A stretch of DNA of 64,000 bases from Leptospira neocaledonica (GCF_002812205.1 NZ_NPEA01000003.1:186001-250000); one strand, 5' to 3'; shown: positions 11,838-22,016, counted from the stretch's first letter. The notes: a model not told the origin generated them from the letters alone. Program-made: numbers and translations.

Positions 11838-12902
11838 CTAATTTGCCTGTGAATTTGCGAGGCGCTTGACTCTGTCTTCTTCTGTTAAGGCGTTGATCAG
11901 GTCGTCCAGATCTCCTTCCATTATAGCAGAAAGATTATGACTAGTAAATCCGATCCTATGATCTGTACATCTTCCTTGTGGAAAATTATAAGTTCGTATT
12001 CTTTCGGATCTGTCTCCTGAACCAACCATCTGTTTTTTTAGAGCATCAGCTGCGGCCTTTTTTTCTTCCGCCTGTTTTTCTAATATCCTAGCACTCAAGA
12101 TCCTCATTGCCTTTGCTTTGTTCTTGTGCTGGGATTTTTCATCCTGACATGCAACTGCGATCCCAGTTGGAATGTGAGTGATACGAACTGCAGAGTCAGT
12201 GGTGTTAACGTGCTGTCCACCAGACCCGGAAGAACGATACACATCTACTCTCAGATCGTTTTCGTTGATATTGATTTCTGATTCTTCCGCTTCAGGTAAA
12301 ACTGCAACTGTCACTGCGCTTGTGTGGATCCTGCCTCCGGACTCAGTTGCCGGAATTCTCTGTACTCTATGAGTTCCCGCTTCGAATTTAAAAAGATCGT
12401 AAGCCTTATCATTTTCCATTGCGAAGATGATCTCTTTTAATCCACCAATCCCAGTAGGAGAAGAATCTATAATCTCATGACGGATGCCTTGTTTATCCGC
12501 ATACTTGGTATACATTCTGAACAGGTCGGATACGAATAGCCCCGCTTCTTCTCCGCCGGTCCCTGCTCTTATCTCAAGCAGTATATTTTTACCGGAATTC
12601 GGATCGGGAGGAAGAAGCAGGATTTCCAACTCCTTCTCCAAACTTTCTATCCTTTCTTCGGCTTCTTTGCGCTCTTCTTCATACATGGAGCGCATATCCC
12701 CGTCTTTTTCGGTTTTTAAAAGTTCTTCGGCGTCTTTTTTATTCTGAATTAATTTTTGGTATTCGGTAATTTTATCGAATAAGGGCGTGAGTCGGGAACG
12801 TTCCTTATAAAGTCGTTTTAAATCATCCGGATTGGACGCGGTCGTGAGTTCGTCCGATATTTTGAGGTATTTTTGTTGTATTTTTTCTAGTCTATCTAAC
12901 AT
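11838..12902 (-). CDS. prfA: Peptide chain release factor 1
   Basis: Recognises UAA and UAG in the ribosomal A site and triggers peptide release. The 354-residue length is normal. The catalytic GGQ is at residues 228-230 within [16 protein letters not shown], and the stop-codon reading region contains the P-A-T tripeptide ([10 protein letters not shown]). The N-terminal coiled-coil domain is rich in Lys and Glu. The usual partner prmC, which methylates the GGQ glutamine, is not next to it in this window. Confidence 0.98.
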   Translation of the reverse strand: MLDRLEKIQQKYLKISDELTTASNPDDLKRLYKERSRLTPLFDKITEYQKLIQNKKDAEELLKTEKDGDMRSMYEEERKEAEERIESLEKELEILLLPPDPNSGKNILLEIRAGTGGEEAGLFVSDLFRMYTKYADKQGIRHEIIDSSPTGIGGLKEIIFAMENDKAYDLFKFEAGTHRVQRIPATESGGRIHTSAVTVAVLPEAEESEININENDLRVDVYRSSGSGGQHVNTTDSAVRITHIPTGIAVACQDEKSQHKNKAKAMRILSARILEKQAEEKKAAADALKKQMVGSGDRSERIRTYNFPQGRCTDHRIGFTSHNLSAIMEGDLDDLINALTEEDRVKRLANSQAN

Positions 12903-12942
12903 AGAAACCGTATCCCATTGCCTTGGTACCTTACTCCTCTAC

Positions 12943-13566
12943 ATGGAAAACTACAATTCGATTCTTTCAGCAGTTTCCGATCAGATACTGAATCTTTTAT
13001 CCGGTCTTCATTCCTATCGTAGCCCCTATGCTAAAACCATAGGATCTCCAAATGAGCTCATCCAAGAGCTGACCCAAAAATCTTCCCTCCAAACAGGTGC
13101 GGCGAGTGCAGCTCTTGCCCTCCCTCAAGGACGTTTGGGGCTTGTTACCTTGGCTCCCGAAATTATTTTAGTCTTAAGACTCCAAGGTAAATTAGTAAAA
13201 GACATCGCGGCTTTATATGGAAAAGAGCATCAGGTGACTTCGGAACTTATGGCTTATTGTTTATTCAAGGACAAGACCTCATTCTTTAGGAATGTTCTAA
13301 AAGATGCCGGAGCCAGAGTTTTGATCCGGCCAATGGCTTGGAACCTTCTGCAAGAAGCGACCTATCAAATCGCAAAAGGTCTCATCAAAGGGAAGAAGTT
13401 CTCAAGACCTAAAAATGGATTTTGGCTGCCGATTTTCGGATCCTTACTATCAGGAGGATATTCCTTTTTGGAAACTAGGAATGTAGCCTCCAGAGCTCAG
13501 AAATTATTTTCTAAAGATATTATTAGCGTCCAGTCGGACGAGCCTTGGGCTGAGGAAACTGCCTGA
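12943..13566 (+). CDS. EcsC-like protein
   Basis: About 207 residues. The segment SAALALPQGRLGLVTLAPE followed by VKDIAALYGK near residues 55-95 matches the pattern I associate with EcsC-like proteins, whose biochemical role is unclear. I use the ATG at 12943 (MENYNS); an open frame extends upstream to 12832 but runs antisense through the prfA start and has no ribosome site. It lies 23 bases before a lipoprotein gene on the same strand, so the two probably form an operon. The family call is tentative. Confidence 0.7.
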   Translation: MENYNSILSAVSDQILNLLSGLHSYRSPYAKTIGSPNELIQELTQKSSLQTGAASAALALPQGRLGLVTLAPEIILVLRLQGKLVKDIAALYGKEHQVTSELMAYCLFKDKTSFFRNVLKDAGARVLIRPMAWNLLQEATYQIAKGLIKGKKFSRPKNGFWLPIFGSLLSGGYSFLETRNVASRAQKLFSKDIISVQSDEPWAEETA

Positions 13567-13589
13567 ACTCAAAATTTAAGTCCTATCGA

Positions 13590-14690
13590 ATGATCAGAGT
13601 CTTATCTTTCATATTGCTAGTTTTTCTTTCCTGGAATTGCAAAAGTAAACAGGAAAGTTTAATAGAAGAAATCCAAGAATTACTGGAAGAGCAGAGTTAC
13701 GAAAAAGCTTCCGGTATGTTAAAGGATTATCTGGTAAAACCTAAATCCGACGACGAAGTTCTTTCTTCTGAAAAACCGGAAACTCCTAGAATAGTCGAAC
13801 TCTCTTATGACAGAAAAAGATTAATCTATCTAGAAGATAGTAAACTAAATTGGAGAGACGCAAGCGATGGATCCAACGGTTCCAAAAGTTTGGACGAAGT
13901 TCCAGCTTCTCTTGCAGTTTCATTAAACGCAAACTTTGCACTGGCAGAATATCCGATGACAAACGGTTGTCGTTTGTTCGCTATTTCATTAAAAAATAAT
14001 GATCTTCTATATGAATCAGGCGCACAAATCTCTTGTAGGAATAGAGGTGGGATCTCAGACGATGGTTCTAAAATTTACTACTTCGTAGACAACCAACTCT
14101 ATGAAGAAAAAACAGTAGAGCCTAGAACTCCTAAGTTGGTCGTCTCTAAAGAAAAAATCACTCCACCTTTTGCTGGACTCAAAGCTAGATTCTTTTTATA
14201 TCCGATCGGAAAAGATTTTTTACTCTTCTCCGGAAACGCTGGCTCTTACTATTTATACTATTTCCAACCTGAAAAAAAATCAGTAGAGAAAATAGACCAA
14301 GAAGTCATCAGTCCATTGATCTATTATGGAACAGGAGATTCCGCATATTATTTAGGCGGCTCCATCGGTAGACTTCATTTAAGAAGATTACAACTCGGAA
14401 AAGGTAAACCTTCTAGCAGTAAACTATTTACAATTAGCCGAAAAGAGATCAATCCTTGGAAACTTCCAGGTAAGAACGAATTCGTTTCAAATTATTCAGG
14501 CAAAGTACATCTTTGGGGTCCTTCTCGCAAAAGCCAGGTTCTACCTTTACTTTGCGAAAGGATCTGGCTTGTGGATCAAAACAAAGTGCTTTGCGAGAAT
14601 GAAAAGGGCGGATTGTATCTAACCAATTTGGATTTTCCGGAAGAAGACTGGAGAATTCTCAAATTGTACGAAGAAGCCAGAGACAAATAA
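13590..14690 (+). CDS. Hypothetical lipoprotein, beta-propeller-like
   Basis: A 366-residue protein with a signal peptide ending in LSWNC (Cys near residue 17), so probably a lipoprotein. The mature protein contains repeated strand-rich segments with aromatic residues (DGSKIYYFVDNQLYE, YYGTGDSAYYLGG, KNEFVSNYSGKVHLWG), which suggests WD40/TolB-like blades, but I see no clean repeat count. It follows the EcsC-like gene by 23 bases and converges on a minus-strand gene 2 bases away. Function unknown. Confidence 0.75.
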   Translation: MIRVLSFILLVFLSWNCKSKQESLIEEIQELLEEQSYEKASGMLKDYLVKPKSDDEVLSSEKPETPRIVELSYDRKRLIYLEDSKLNWRDASDGSNGSKSLDEVPASLAVSLNANFALAEYPMTNGCRLFAISLKNNDLLYESGAQISCRNRGGISDDGSKIYYFVDNQLYEEKTVEPRTPKLVVSKEKITPPFAGLKARFFLYPIGKDFLLFSGNAGSYYLYYFQPEKKSVEKIDQEVISPLIYYGTGDSAYYLGGSIGRLHLRRLQLGKGKPSSSKLFTISRKEINPWKLPGKNEFVSNYSGKVHLWGPSRKSQVLPLLCERIWLVDQNKVLCENEKGGLYLTNLDFPEEDWRILKLYEEARDK

Positions 14691-14692
14691 TA

Positions 14693-15742
14693 TCAGAAAA
14701 AGATATTAATGATCAGGTTTCCCTTTTGGCCTTCTATCGGCTCAGGTGAACCATAACGTGTCTTTGCAAAACTTTTGGCCGGAAATTCTTGGTTCCAGAC
14801 TTTTCCGGAAAACTGAACTTGTCCGCTGGATTCAAAAGAAGAATTTTTGATCCATTCTCTAAATTTGCCTTCGTCTTCTTGAGAACCAAGCCCGATCAAT
14901 TTGCTTACATAAGTTTTTTTAACAATCTCTTCCATTTGAGTAGATTTTAAATCTTCAGTGAATAAGATTCCCAGTCTACCGGAAGGTAAATTTGCTACCC
15001 ATACTTCAGGTAAAACTTCTTTTTCAAGGCCTGCAGTTTGTCCGCTTTCCGATTTTTGAGTAGAGGTCCTAAGAAGGGAACCTTCTAAAAACTTTCCGGA
15101 AGAATCGAATATATAAGCTCTTTCTTGCCATTCGCCGGCTTTAATGGAAAGTTTTCCTTCTTTTACTTCAGGAGAAGGTAAACAAATAGATCCAGCTAAA
15201 ATCTGAACTCCATACATCTTTGCAAGATCACCGAAAATCCTTTCGTATCTTTCTTTAGAATCTTGAGCAATCTCAAAGGATACTGCGTCTCCATTCAATA
15301 TATGGAAGAAGTTTTTAACGGAGATCCTTTGGAAGAATAGGGCCCAGTTCCAAGCCGAGTCGATATTCTCCGAATCCAAAAGTTCCTTTCTGGAATCCAT
15401 TAGAAAAAAGTAATTCCCTATCTCTGGAGGAAAGGCAACGATCGTGGAATTTTGGAGCCAGCCTTTTTCTTTGGCAGTTGCAAGAGGTTCTTCTAACCAG
15501 GCTCTGAATCTATCTTCTCTAGTAAAATATTCAGGTTTAAATTCCAACTGAACGATGAGTAGGTTTCCTGACCTTCTGTCCCAACCTAATGAAACGGATT
15601 TGGTTTCTTTTTTAGAGATCCTTTTTTGGAATTCTTCTTCACTTAAGGAAACTCCGGATAAAAGCCATCCGATAAATGCGAAGATCGGAACTAAAACTAA
15701 AGAAGCGAGTGCATTCCTAACAAATGGGCTCATGCCAGCCAA
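14693..15742 (-). CDS. Membrane-anchored nitrilase-fold protein, probably inactive
   Basis: A 349-residue protein with one N-terminal membrane segment (residues about 9-30). The body resembles the carbon-nitrogen hydrolase fold: STIVAFPPE supplies the expected Glu107, [11 protein letters not shown] matches the conserved core, and [13 protein letters not shown] matches the N-x-A-Y-V-F-D-x-x-G pattern. The nucleophile strand [10 protein letters not shown] has Thr262 where the family has Cys, and the usual catalytic Lys is not evident. I infer a pseudoenzyme. It is the last gene of a five-gene operon and overlaps the Nudix gene by 13 bases. The fold call is from pattern memory only. Confidence 0.65.
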   Translation of the reverse strand: MAGMSPFVRNALASLVLVPIFAFIGWLLSGVSLSEEEFQKRISKKETKSVSLGWDRRSGNLLIVQLEFKPEYFTREDRFRAWLEEPLATAKEKGWLQNSTIVAFPPEIGNYFFLMDSRKELLDSENIDSAWNWALFFQRISVKNFFHILNGDAVSFEIAQDSKERYERIFGDLAKMYGVQILAGSICLPSPEVKEGKLSIKAGEWQERAYIFDSSGKFLEGSLLRTSTQKSESGQTAGLEKEVLPEVWVANLPSGRLGILFTEDLKSTQMEEIVKKTYVSKLIGLGSQEDEGKFREWIKNSSFESSGQVQFSGKVWNQEFPAKSFAKTRYGSPEPIEGQKGNLIINIFF

Positions 15743-16239
15743 CCTTTAGGACCTAATTTACCGTCCGGGATCAGAGGAACATATTCTGTTTGGTACAATT
15801 GCAGAGCGTCTAACATGTATTCAAAAAATAAGGGTTTGGGATCGTAAGTGGCTGCATCTACCCAAGCAATATAATCGTGCTCATCTGAAAGTACGATCTC
15901 GCCCGATACAAATTCTCCATGATACGCTACGATCACACAGGGATGATTTCCATCACTGACTCTATGTTTATGAATCAGGATGGGTCTAGGATGAATCTTG
16001 ATCTCACAAGCTTCTCCCATTTCTTCCTTTAACTCTCTGGATAAACTTTCCAGCCAGTCTCCGTAAAATTCGTCCTCATTCATCCTTCCGCCGGGAAGGT
16101 CTCCGAATCCAGATTTGCGGTCCCTTAGAATAAGAAGTTCCTTTCCTTTTCTCAAAAAAACCTTTTGTGTGATTTGAAAAAAACCGTGTTTGCTCAAAGC
16201 GCCTATTCCTTTCGAAGCAACCCGTAGGAAGCAAGTCAC
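15730..16239 (-). CDS. Nudix hydrolase
   Basis: A 169-residue Nudix-fold protein, likely hydrolysing a nucleoside diphosphate linked to another moiety. The Nudix box starts at [10 protein letters not shown] and ends at [10 protein letters not shown], so the catalytic RELxEExG is intact, but the spacing between the first Glu and the Arg is ten residues instead of the usual seven. The N-terminal strand reads [33 protein letters not shown]. It sits between an MDR dehydrogenase (11 bases upstream) and the nitrilase-like gene (13-base overlap). The substrate is unknown. Confidence 0.88.
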   Translation of the reverse strand: MTCFLRVASKGIGALSKHGFFQITQKVFLRKGKELLILRDRKSGFGDLPGGRMNEDEFYGDWLESLSRELKEEMGEACEIKIHPRPILIHKHRVSDGNHPCVIVAYHGEFVSGEIVLSDEHDYIAWVDAATYDPKPLFFEYMLDALQLYQTEYVPLIPDGKLGPKGWLA

Positions 16240-16250
16240 TAAATACTCGC

Positions 16251-17774
16251 TCAGGAAGCTTTATGCCTGACAACCACTTTTATATTCTCCGGTTTCCTTG
16301 CGTCGATATAGGCTTCCGGGATCGATCCTGAATCGAATTCTTTATTGATCAAGTTTTCAGAAACGGATTTTAGAAATCCTGGTTCTGATCCCAAAAGCTC
16401 TCTGGTTCTAACAAAGTCCCCACATCTACTAGTGCTCAAGATTCCACCGTTTACAATCCAATCTAGAAATAAATTGGATTTGCGATCTGCTGACCTAGGC
16501 ATTAAGATAAAACCTCTTGGTCGAACCAAGGATTTTTCTTCCTTCTTATCCGGACGAATCACTAAGTCTAGTTCGGAGGAAGTATCTACGATTGCAAAAT
16601 CGAATCGAGACAAGGCTCCTGAGAATTCTTGCGACTTTATAAACTCGGTTCCTTCTTGAATGGAACCTGTAAAGATCCGAATTTGATCTTTCTTTTTGAG
16701 ACCATCCAATAATTCTTTTTCTTCTTCGTTTAGGCAAACAGAAGAAGAAACAAAAACCCAAGCAGGAGATATCTTTTCAATTCCCCATACCAGATCTAAA
16801 AAGCCGGATCTAAGATTCGTGACAGAAATTTCATCTACTACTAGTTCAGTTAGGTGCGTAATTCCAAGAGATGCCTGACCATTTGTAGTCTTTCTATGAA
16901 TTTCTTTTTGGGTAAGATGAATGCAAGTTTCCAATCCGGAAACGGAACCCGTGGTATCGAACACTAGATCAAATTGATGTTTATAATCGGACCAGGTGGC
17001 AGTTGTTGGAACTCCAACATTTTTATAAAAAGAAAACCCTTCTCTTATATCAACTTCTCCCAAGCCGGAAAAGTATAAAACCTGATCTGCGCCCATTTTT
17101 AAAGATAGATCCGCTAAGTTCTGATGGCGAATGAAAGAAACAATTTCGTAGTTTAGATTGTTTCTCTTTCTGTACAGATCTAAGGCTGCAATTACCAAGG
17201 AACCTAAACGCCTAGGACCTAAAACCGCAATTTTACTGAGTCGAGTTCCGGCTCGTTGGACGGCAACTTCGACACCATGCAAAGAAGCGGCAAATGGTTC
17301 CAGTAGAACCGCTTCCATATCTTCTAATTGTTTGGTTTCTACTAAGTTTCCTTTGGGTGCCAGTATATAGGGTCCGAATCCTCCGGGAAGGCGATCAATG
17401 CCCAATACCATTCTTGTAGGACTATGTGTTGGAATTCCAACTTTGCAAAATGGATCCGCTTCTTCTCCCCTGGAAACTACCGTATCATTGATCTCTAATA
17501 CGTATTTTTCTCCGGTGAGATAATCGGATGCTACTACCTCGTGACCTATGATCTGAGGAAGTGGAAAAGGTAAAAATCTGCGATCTAAGTCCGTGGAACA
17601 GATCCCGCAAAGTTCGGTTTTGAGAAGTCTATAACCTTTCCCGAGTTCTAGATAAATAGAAGAATTTCGTAATATTTGCCAGCCCGATTCTTCCGAACCT
17701 TTCATCTCATAGACTGAATTCGTAAAAGAATCGTTGGAATTGTATTCGTAAGCAGTGAAACGAACTTCGATCAA
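16251..17774 (-). CDS. Zinc-type MDR (alcohol dehydrogenase-like) oxidoreductase
   Basis: A 507-residue member of the medium-chain dehydrogenase family, longer than the usual 340-380. Catalytic-zinc ligands appear in [11 protein letters not shown] and [10 protein letters not shown] near residues 56-80. A Rossmann-like stretch at about 185 reads [17 protein letters not shown], a weakened version of GxGxxG. A C-terminal extension of over 100 residues has no recognised motif. Its start directly abuts the rhomboid stop and it precedes the Nudix gene by 11 bases, all in one operon led by a TetR gene. The substrate cannot be told from sequence. Confidence 0.82.
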   Translation of the reverse strand: MIEVRFTAYEYNSNDSFTNSVYEMKGSEESGWQILRNSSIYLELGKGYRLLKTELCGICSTDLDRRFLPFPLPQIIGHEVVASDYLTGEKYVLEINDTVVSRGEEADPFCKVGIPTHSPTRMVLGIDRLPGGFGPYILAPKGNLVETKQLEDMEAVLLEPFAASLHGVEVAVQRAGTRLSKIAVLGPRRLGSLVIAALDLYRKRNNLNYEIVSFIRHQNLADLSLKMGADQVLYFSGLGEVDIREGFSFYKNVGVPTTATWSDYKHQFDLVFDTTGSVSGLETCIHLTQKEIHRKTTNGQASLGITHLTELVVDEISVTNLRSGFLDLVWGIEKISPAWVFVSSSVCLNEEEKELLDGLKKKDQIRIFTGSIQEGTEFIKSQEFSGALSRFDFAIVDTSSELDLVIRPDKKEEKSLVRPRGFILMPRSADRKSNLFLDWIVNGGILSTSRCGDFVRTRELLGSEPGFLKSVSENLINKEFDSGSIPEAYIDARKPENIKVVVRHKAS

Positions 17775-18437
17775 CTATCTCGCTCCGACAAAAAATCCCA
17801 AGATTAAAAGTAAAATTACGAACACCAAGTTTAACGCAAATCCTGTATGCAATTCTCGTTTGATCTTATTATTCAAAAAATATGCGGCAAATACCACTGA
17901 AATAAATCCACCTAAGTGAGCCCAATGAGCCACTTGGTCCTTGGAAAATAAATTGGTAATATCAGAATATACCATAAGCCAAGCCACTGCAAAGACAGGA
18001 AAAGGGTAACTTCTCTTTTTAACCCGAATGGTAAAAGGAGAAAGTAAAGCAGCAACAGCAGATAAACCGGACACAGCTCCAGAAGCTCCAATCGCTGGTT
18101 GGTTTTCTCCTAAGATCATTCCTCTCACGAACGAATCCAAACCGCCCGAAACAAGAGCTCCCATAAAAAAGAAAAGTAACCATTTCCCTTGGCCTACTTT
18201 GTATTCTACGATCCTTCCTAAAAAAAATAGGAAGATCATATTCCAAAACAAGTGAGCGAAGTCTGCATGTAAGAAGACCATTCCTATCCATTTCCAAGGA
18301 TAGAATTCTCCCGGTCGGCTGATGAAGAATGCGCTTAGAATTTCTTCCGGAACAAATACAGTAAGAAAGATCTGAGAAATGCTAATCAGTAATACAAAAA
18401 AAGCAGTCAGAGGAAATTCGAATAGAAAGGCCTTCAT
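17775..18437 (-). CDS. Rhomboid family intramembrane serine protease
   Basis: A 220-residue six-span membrane protein that cleaves substrates within the bilayer. The catalytic dyad is Ser119 in GASGAVSG and His174 in HWAHLGGF. The HADFAHLFWNM segment at residues 57-67 matches the conserved H-xx-xx-H-xx-N loop. It has no extra domain. The start overlaps the TetR stop by 4 bases (ATGA), and the stop abuts the MDR dehydrogenase start, so it is translationally coupled at both ends. Natural substrates are unknown. Confidence 0.95.
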   Translation of the reverse strand: MKAFLFEFPLTAFFVLLISISQIFLTVFVPEEILSAFFISRPGEFYPWKWIGMVFLHADFAHLFWNMIFLFFLGRIVEYKVGQGKWLLFFFMGALVSGGLDSFVRGMILGENQPAIGASGAVSGLSAVAALLSPFTIRVKKRSYPFPVFAVAWLMVYSDITNLFSKDQVAHWAHLGGFISVVFAAYFLNNKIKRELHTGFALNLVFVILLLILGFFVGAR

Positions 18438-19129
18438 TTAGATCCTCTCTGGATATAATAGTTCATATAAGCTTTAAGCATGGTTTTCAGCTCTTGTAAG
18501 ATCCCGTCGGCGAGTGCACTATCTTGTCTTTCTCGAAGCCAACGACTTAGAACGGAATCCGATACTTCTACCATGATCCGGGACATTACCATCATTTCCT
18601 CTTTTTTCTTCATCCAAGGAATGACCCCGAAAAATAACTCCGCGATAAAATTGGCAATGGCCCTATTATTCTCTCTATCTATACTCACAAGCTCGGGATC
18701 TAAATTTTTATTCGACCACATAGGTATAAACCCGGGCTCAGATTTATAAAGTTGAGCAAAAGCATCTATCAGCTTGTCTACCAGATTTTCCCAATCCGTT
18801 TTATTCGGATGAGCATCCAGAAAAGTTAGGATCATGGAGTTCACCCTTTCCAAATGCCTTTGGCCGACTGCTTTTAGAATGGCATGTTTGTTCGGGAAAT
18901 ATTGGTATAAAGAACCAATAGGTATTCCCGCTCTTTGGGCGATCAGATTTGTAGTAAGTCCTTCTGTCCCGACCTCGTCCAAAAGATCCGCGACTATATC
19001 CAGGATATACTCTACCCTCTCTATAGCTCTTTTTTGAGAAGGTGATTTTCTCAGATTTAGCTTAGAGTTTTTCTCTTTTTGTTTAGAGGATGTTGGCGTT
19101 TTCTTTTTTGCGATTTTGGGCAAAGACAT
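18434..19129 (-). CDS. TetR family transcriptional regulator
   Basis: A 231-residue regulator with a long basic N-terminal tail (residues 1-32, rich in Lys/Ser/Thr) before the helix-turn-helix, which reads LTTNLIAQRAGIPIGSLYQYFPNKHAIL. The C-terminal domain matches the broad TetR ligand-binding type with no ligand clue. It is the first gene of the operon containing rhomboid, MDR dehydrogenase, Nudix and nitrilase-like genes, with a 4-base overlap to rhomboid. Autoregulation of the whole operon is likely by context, but I saw no strong palindrome directly upstream. Confidence 0.94.
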   Translation of the reverse strand: MSLPKIAKKKTPTSSKQKEKNSKLNLRKSPSQKRAIERVEYILDIVADLLDEVGTEGLTTNLIAQRAGIPIGSLYQYFPNKHAILKAVGQRHLERVNSMILTFLDAHPNKTDWENLVDKLIDAFAQLYKSEPGFIPMWSNKNLDPELVSIDRENNRAIANFIAELFFGVIPWMKKKEEMMVMSRIMVEVSDSVLSRWLRERQDSALADGILQELKTMLKAYMNYYIQRGSK

Positions 19130-19189
19130 TCCCCGGTTCTAAATCGGTTTCTTACTAAAGAACAGAAAACTTGGATTCTATCAAGAAAA

Positions 19190-20089
19190 CTATTTCACTC
19201 CGTAATAGCGAAGTATATGACGGAGGCTCGTCAAGTAGGACGCCCCAAAAAGATTAATATGCACTAATACAGGATATAACTGCCAGAATTGGATCCGATC
19301 CTTCAAATTCCCCGGATCATCGATACCTGCTGTCGCAAGAATATCCTGCATCTCTTCCAGATTTAAAGGACTTCCGAATAATTGCAACATGGCAAGGTCT
19401 TGTTCAGGATGAGAATAAGCCACGGACGGATCTATCAAATATGCAAAACCGTTCTTCCCTTGCAAAACGTTTCCGGACCAAAGATCTCCGTGGATCAATC
19501 TAGGTTTTATATGATCCAATCCCCAATCTTCCGAAAACTTATCGAAGATCCCTCGGATCGCCAAAGAGTCTTTTTCGGTCAGAAGTTTTCGAGCTTGTGC
19601 AAGTTCGATCTGAGGTTTTAATCTTCTTTCCCAATAAAATTCGCGGAAATTAGAAAACCAACCATTGGCCTGATTAAGAGAGCCTATAAAATTATCTCTC
19701 TTCCAACCCCAGGATCCGAATTCGTTTTTGTATAAGTTTTTTAAACTAGCTATCAGATCTTCTCTGAATCCCGCGGAAGAACCTGTTTGTACAAATTCCA
19801 TAGCAAGGAGAGAAACTTTTCCTAAATGAACAGTTCCAAGATATTCCGGGACTCGGACCCCAAGTTTGCAAAGTTGCTCCAGCCCCTCTGCTTCCGTTTC
19901 GGCCATTTCTTTTTTAGGAATGATTTTAATGGCAAGCTGAGTACCGTCTGGTAGCTTTGCTTTATACAGCTCGAACAAGCTGGTAGAATGATGGGCTATC
20001 TCCGCCCTTTTGGAGGAGGATAAAATACCAAGACGGTCTAATCCGTCTCGGATCAATTCACCCATTCCCGTATTCGTGATTGCCATCAT
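19190..20089 (-). CDS. Fructosamine kinase family protein
   Basis: A phosphotransferase-fold protein of about 299 residues. HGDLWSGNVL is the catalytic loop, IDPSVAYSHPEQDLAML the magnesium-binding segment, and LPDGTQLAIKI the nucleotide-binding lysine strand. The family phosphorylates ketosamines on glycated proteins or free amines so that the adduct breaks down. I chose the ATG at 20089 (MMAITNTG) because TAGGTAGG lies about 8 bases upstream. An open frame extends 18 codons further with no ribosome site. The stop precedes the TetR start region by about 60 bases, and the gene appears independent. Confidence 0.9.
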   Translation of the reverse strand: MMAITNTGMGELIRDGLDRLGILSSSKRAEIAHHSTSLFELYKAKLPDGTQLAIKIIPKKEMAETEAEGLEQLCKLGVRVPEYLGTVHLGKVSLLAMEFVQTGSSAGFREDLIASLKNLYKNEFGSWGWKRDNFIGSLNQANGWFSNFREFYWERRLKPQIELAQARKLLTEKDSLAIRGIFDKFSEDWGLDHIKPRLIHGDLWSGNVLQGKNGFAYLIDPSVAYSHPEQDLAMLQLFGSPLNLEEMQDILATAGIDDPGNLKDRIQFWQLYPVLVHINLFGASYLTSLRHILRYYGVK

Positions 20090-20201
20090 TCGCATCCTAC
20101 CTAATTTTTCGACCCTGGCTGTGTATATAAAATCGGAGATCAAACCTTCAGGATTGAAGAAAAATCAAGGATCGGTTTCCTTAATATTACAGGACGGATA
20201 A

Positions 20202-21134
20202 ATGAAGATCTTTTCAAGGCTTAGACTCACTTTTACCTGCGTCATTTGTTTTTCCATATGTCCCTTATCCGCTCAAGAGGATGTATGGAAGTATACTATA
20301 AGCCAGGATCTGAGCTCCAAATCCTCGGTTTATTGGGAAAATGTATCCAAACCCGGAACCACCATATGTTTTACCGGGACTTATATCGGAAGTAATGGAG
20401 AAGTTTCCGGGACTTCGATACCTTCTACCCTTCAAAAAATCGGGAAGAAGAATGGGATCAGATGGTTTCCACTCATCACCTTCCGCTCCGTTGCTACAGG
20501 GAAGAAGGTACTCTCTTCTCCCAAACTCAGAAAGGCTCTCGTCCGAAATTTAGAACTTTATTTAGAGGATCATTCCTTCTATTCAGGGATTCATTTGGAT
20601 TTCGAAGGTTTAGGCCCGGAATATTCTACTCATTATAAAGAGCTGTTGTTGGAACTCCAACCGATGCTAAAAAGGAAAGAAAAACTTCTTACATTGGCGG
20701 TCTTTCCGGCAGAAGGATTCGATCCAAAACTTTCCGGTTTTCATTCTGCAATTTATAAAGAAAATCTAGCAGATGAGATCGTACTTATGGCTTATGACCT
20801 GCACTCTTCCAAAACTTCTCCCGGGCCTGTTACTGAATTTAGCTGGGCCAAACGAAATACTGAATTTCTACTCAACACATATAAACCGGAACAGATCTGG
20901 ATAGGCCTCCCTCTTTATGGATATTATTGGAAGAAGAATGCAAAACAGCCCAGGCTCCTAACCCAAACCTCGGACAAAAATTTTGCGATTCAATATGGAA
21001 AAGAAAAAGAAGGAATTTATCTAATTCACACCGAAACAGGAGAAGGTAGTCTGATCCTGGATCTGAAACCATGGGAAGAATATGCAAAAAATTTAAAGTT
21101 GAAGGGACTCGCATTTTGGAGACTCGGGTTTTAA
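20202..21134 (+). CDS. Exported glycoside hydrolase family 18-like protein
   Basis: A 310-residue protein with a cleavable signal peptide (hydrophobic core, then LSAQE near residue 25). The central HLDFEGLG resembles the GH18 DxxDxDxE active-site strand, with the Glu as the proton donor. Later strands IVLMAYDLHSS and WIGLPLYGYYW are typical of GH18 barrels. It is probably a chitinase-like or peptidoglycan-directed glycosidase in the periplasm; the exact sugar is unknown. The GGACGG ribosome site before the ATG supports the start. It ends 4 bases before the convergent gene at 21139. Confidence 0.88.
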   Translation: MKIFSRLRLTFTCVICFSICPLSAQEDVWKYTISQDLSSKSSVYWENVSKPGTTICFTGTYIGSNGEVSGTSIPSTLQKIGKKNGIRWFPLITFRSVATGKKVLSSPKLRKALVRNLELYLEDHSFYSGIHLDFEGLGPEYSTHYKELLLELQPMLKRKEKLLTLAVFPAEGFDPKLSGFHSAIYKENLADEIVLMAYDLHSSKTSPGPVTEFSWAKRNTEFLLNTYKPEQIWIGLPLYGYYWKKNAKQPRLLTQTSDKNFAIQYGKEKEGIYLIHTETGEGSLILDLKPWEEYAKNLKLKGLAFWRLGF

Positions 21135-21138
21135 AATT

Positions 21139-21855
21139 TTATCTAACGCCGTAAACTATTTTTACTTTATAACTTTTCCCGTTTTCATTGTTAATATTAC
21201 TGGTACCTCTGTACTCCATAATTCTTTTGGATTCCATATCATATACTAAATCAATCGGTTTTACGAACATGGAAAGAATAGCACTCGATATCTTCAGTTT
21301 TAAAAACAAGGCAGGTTTACCTTTATAATCTCCTTCCTTTGATTTTTCTACATAGAAGAGGAACTTATCTCTTTCTGATGGAACTAAAAAGTGAAAATTA
21401 ATTTTTTTGCCGGATATGAGTTCTTCCCAATGATCAATCACGAAATAATCGAAACCTCCATCTAAGGCAGATAAGTTCCCAGCTTCTATGACCTTCTCTT
21501 GGATTATTTCTTCAAACTTTCTGCGGGTGTATAATTTAACCGAGTTCCCAATCTGCAATACACCTCCTTCCAGATATCCGTCCCTATAATCCTCCAATTG
21601 AAATTCTGGAAGAGTTCTGTTTTTTAGAAAATTGATCTTTTTCTTTGCAAAAATTTTCCCTTCTGGATCCTTATATATGATAATGGAACTAACGTGCTTT
21701 CCATTTTCCCAAGTTTCCTCATGAAAATCCTTATACAGCAAATTGCCGGTTTCCAAATCGGTTGCGGTTCCACTAAATCTAATTTTTCCCAGATCGTTAG
21801 ATCCGAGAGGGCATACTAAAAACAAAAAGATTAGGACGAAAATCGAATTATACAT
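21139..21855 (-). CDS. Hypothetical exported protein
   Basis: A 238-residue protein I do not recognise. Residues 1-18 are hydrophobic, ending FLVCPLGSND. The Cys at residue 15 could be a relaxed spirochaete lipobox or simply part of a signal peptide. The rest is rich in beta-strand-like alternation with many Lys and Glu residues. No catalytic motif is visible. It is convergent with the GH18-like gene and divergent from the FecR lipoprotein. An envelope location is the only supported inference. Confidence 0.72.
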   Translation of the reverse strand: MYNSIFVLIFLFLVCPLGSNDLGKIRFSGTATDLETGNLLYKDFHEETWENGKHVSSIIIYKDPEGKIFAKKKINFLKNRTLPEFQLEDYRDGYLEGGVLQIGNSVKLYTRRKFEEIIQEKVIEAGNLSALDGGFDYFVIDHWEELISGKKINFHFLVPSERDKFLFYVEKSKEGDYKGKPALFLKLKISSAILSMFVKPIDLVYDMESKRIMEYRGTSNINNENGKSYKVKIVYGVR

Positions 21856-22016
21856 ATGGGTAAGCCTTTTTAGTCAGAGTAAACTATTCTATAAAAACGA
21901 AATTTCAAAATCTTTGCAAAAAAATAAGTCTCGGTTTGTTATTTATCAGCAGAAATATATTCCTTCCGTTCTAAATTCATGATCGGAACAATTTTATTTC
22001 TAGGCGGAATAAACTA

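Noticed and set aside
14685..14706. AATATC/GATATT repeat at the convergent stops of 14690 and 14693
   Set aside because: AT-rich 6-base stem with no T-tract; not a convincing terminator.
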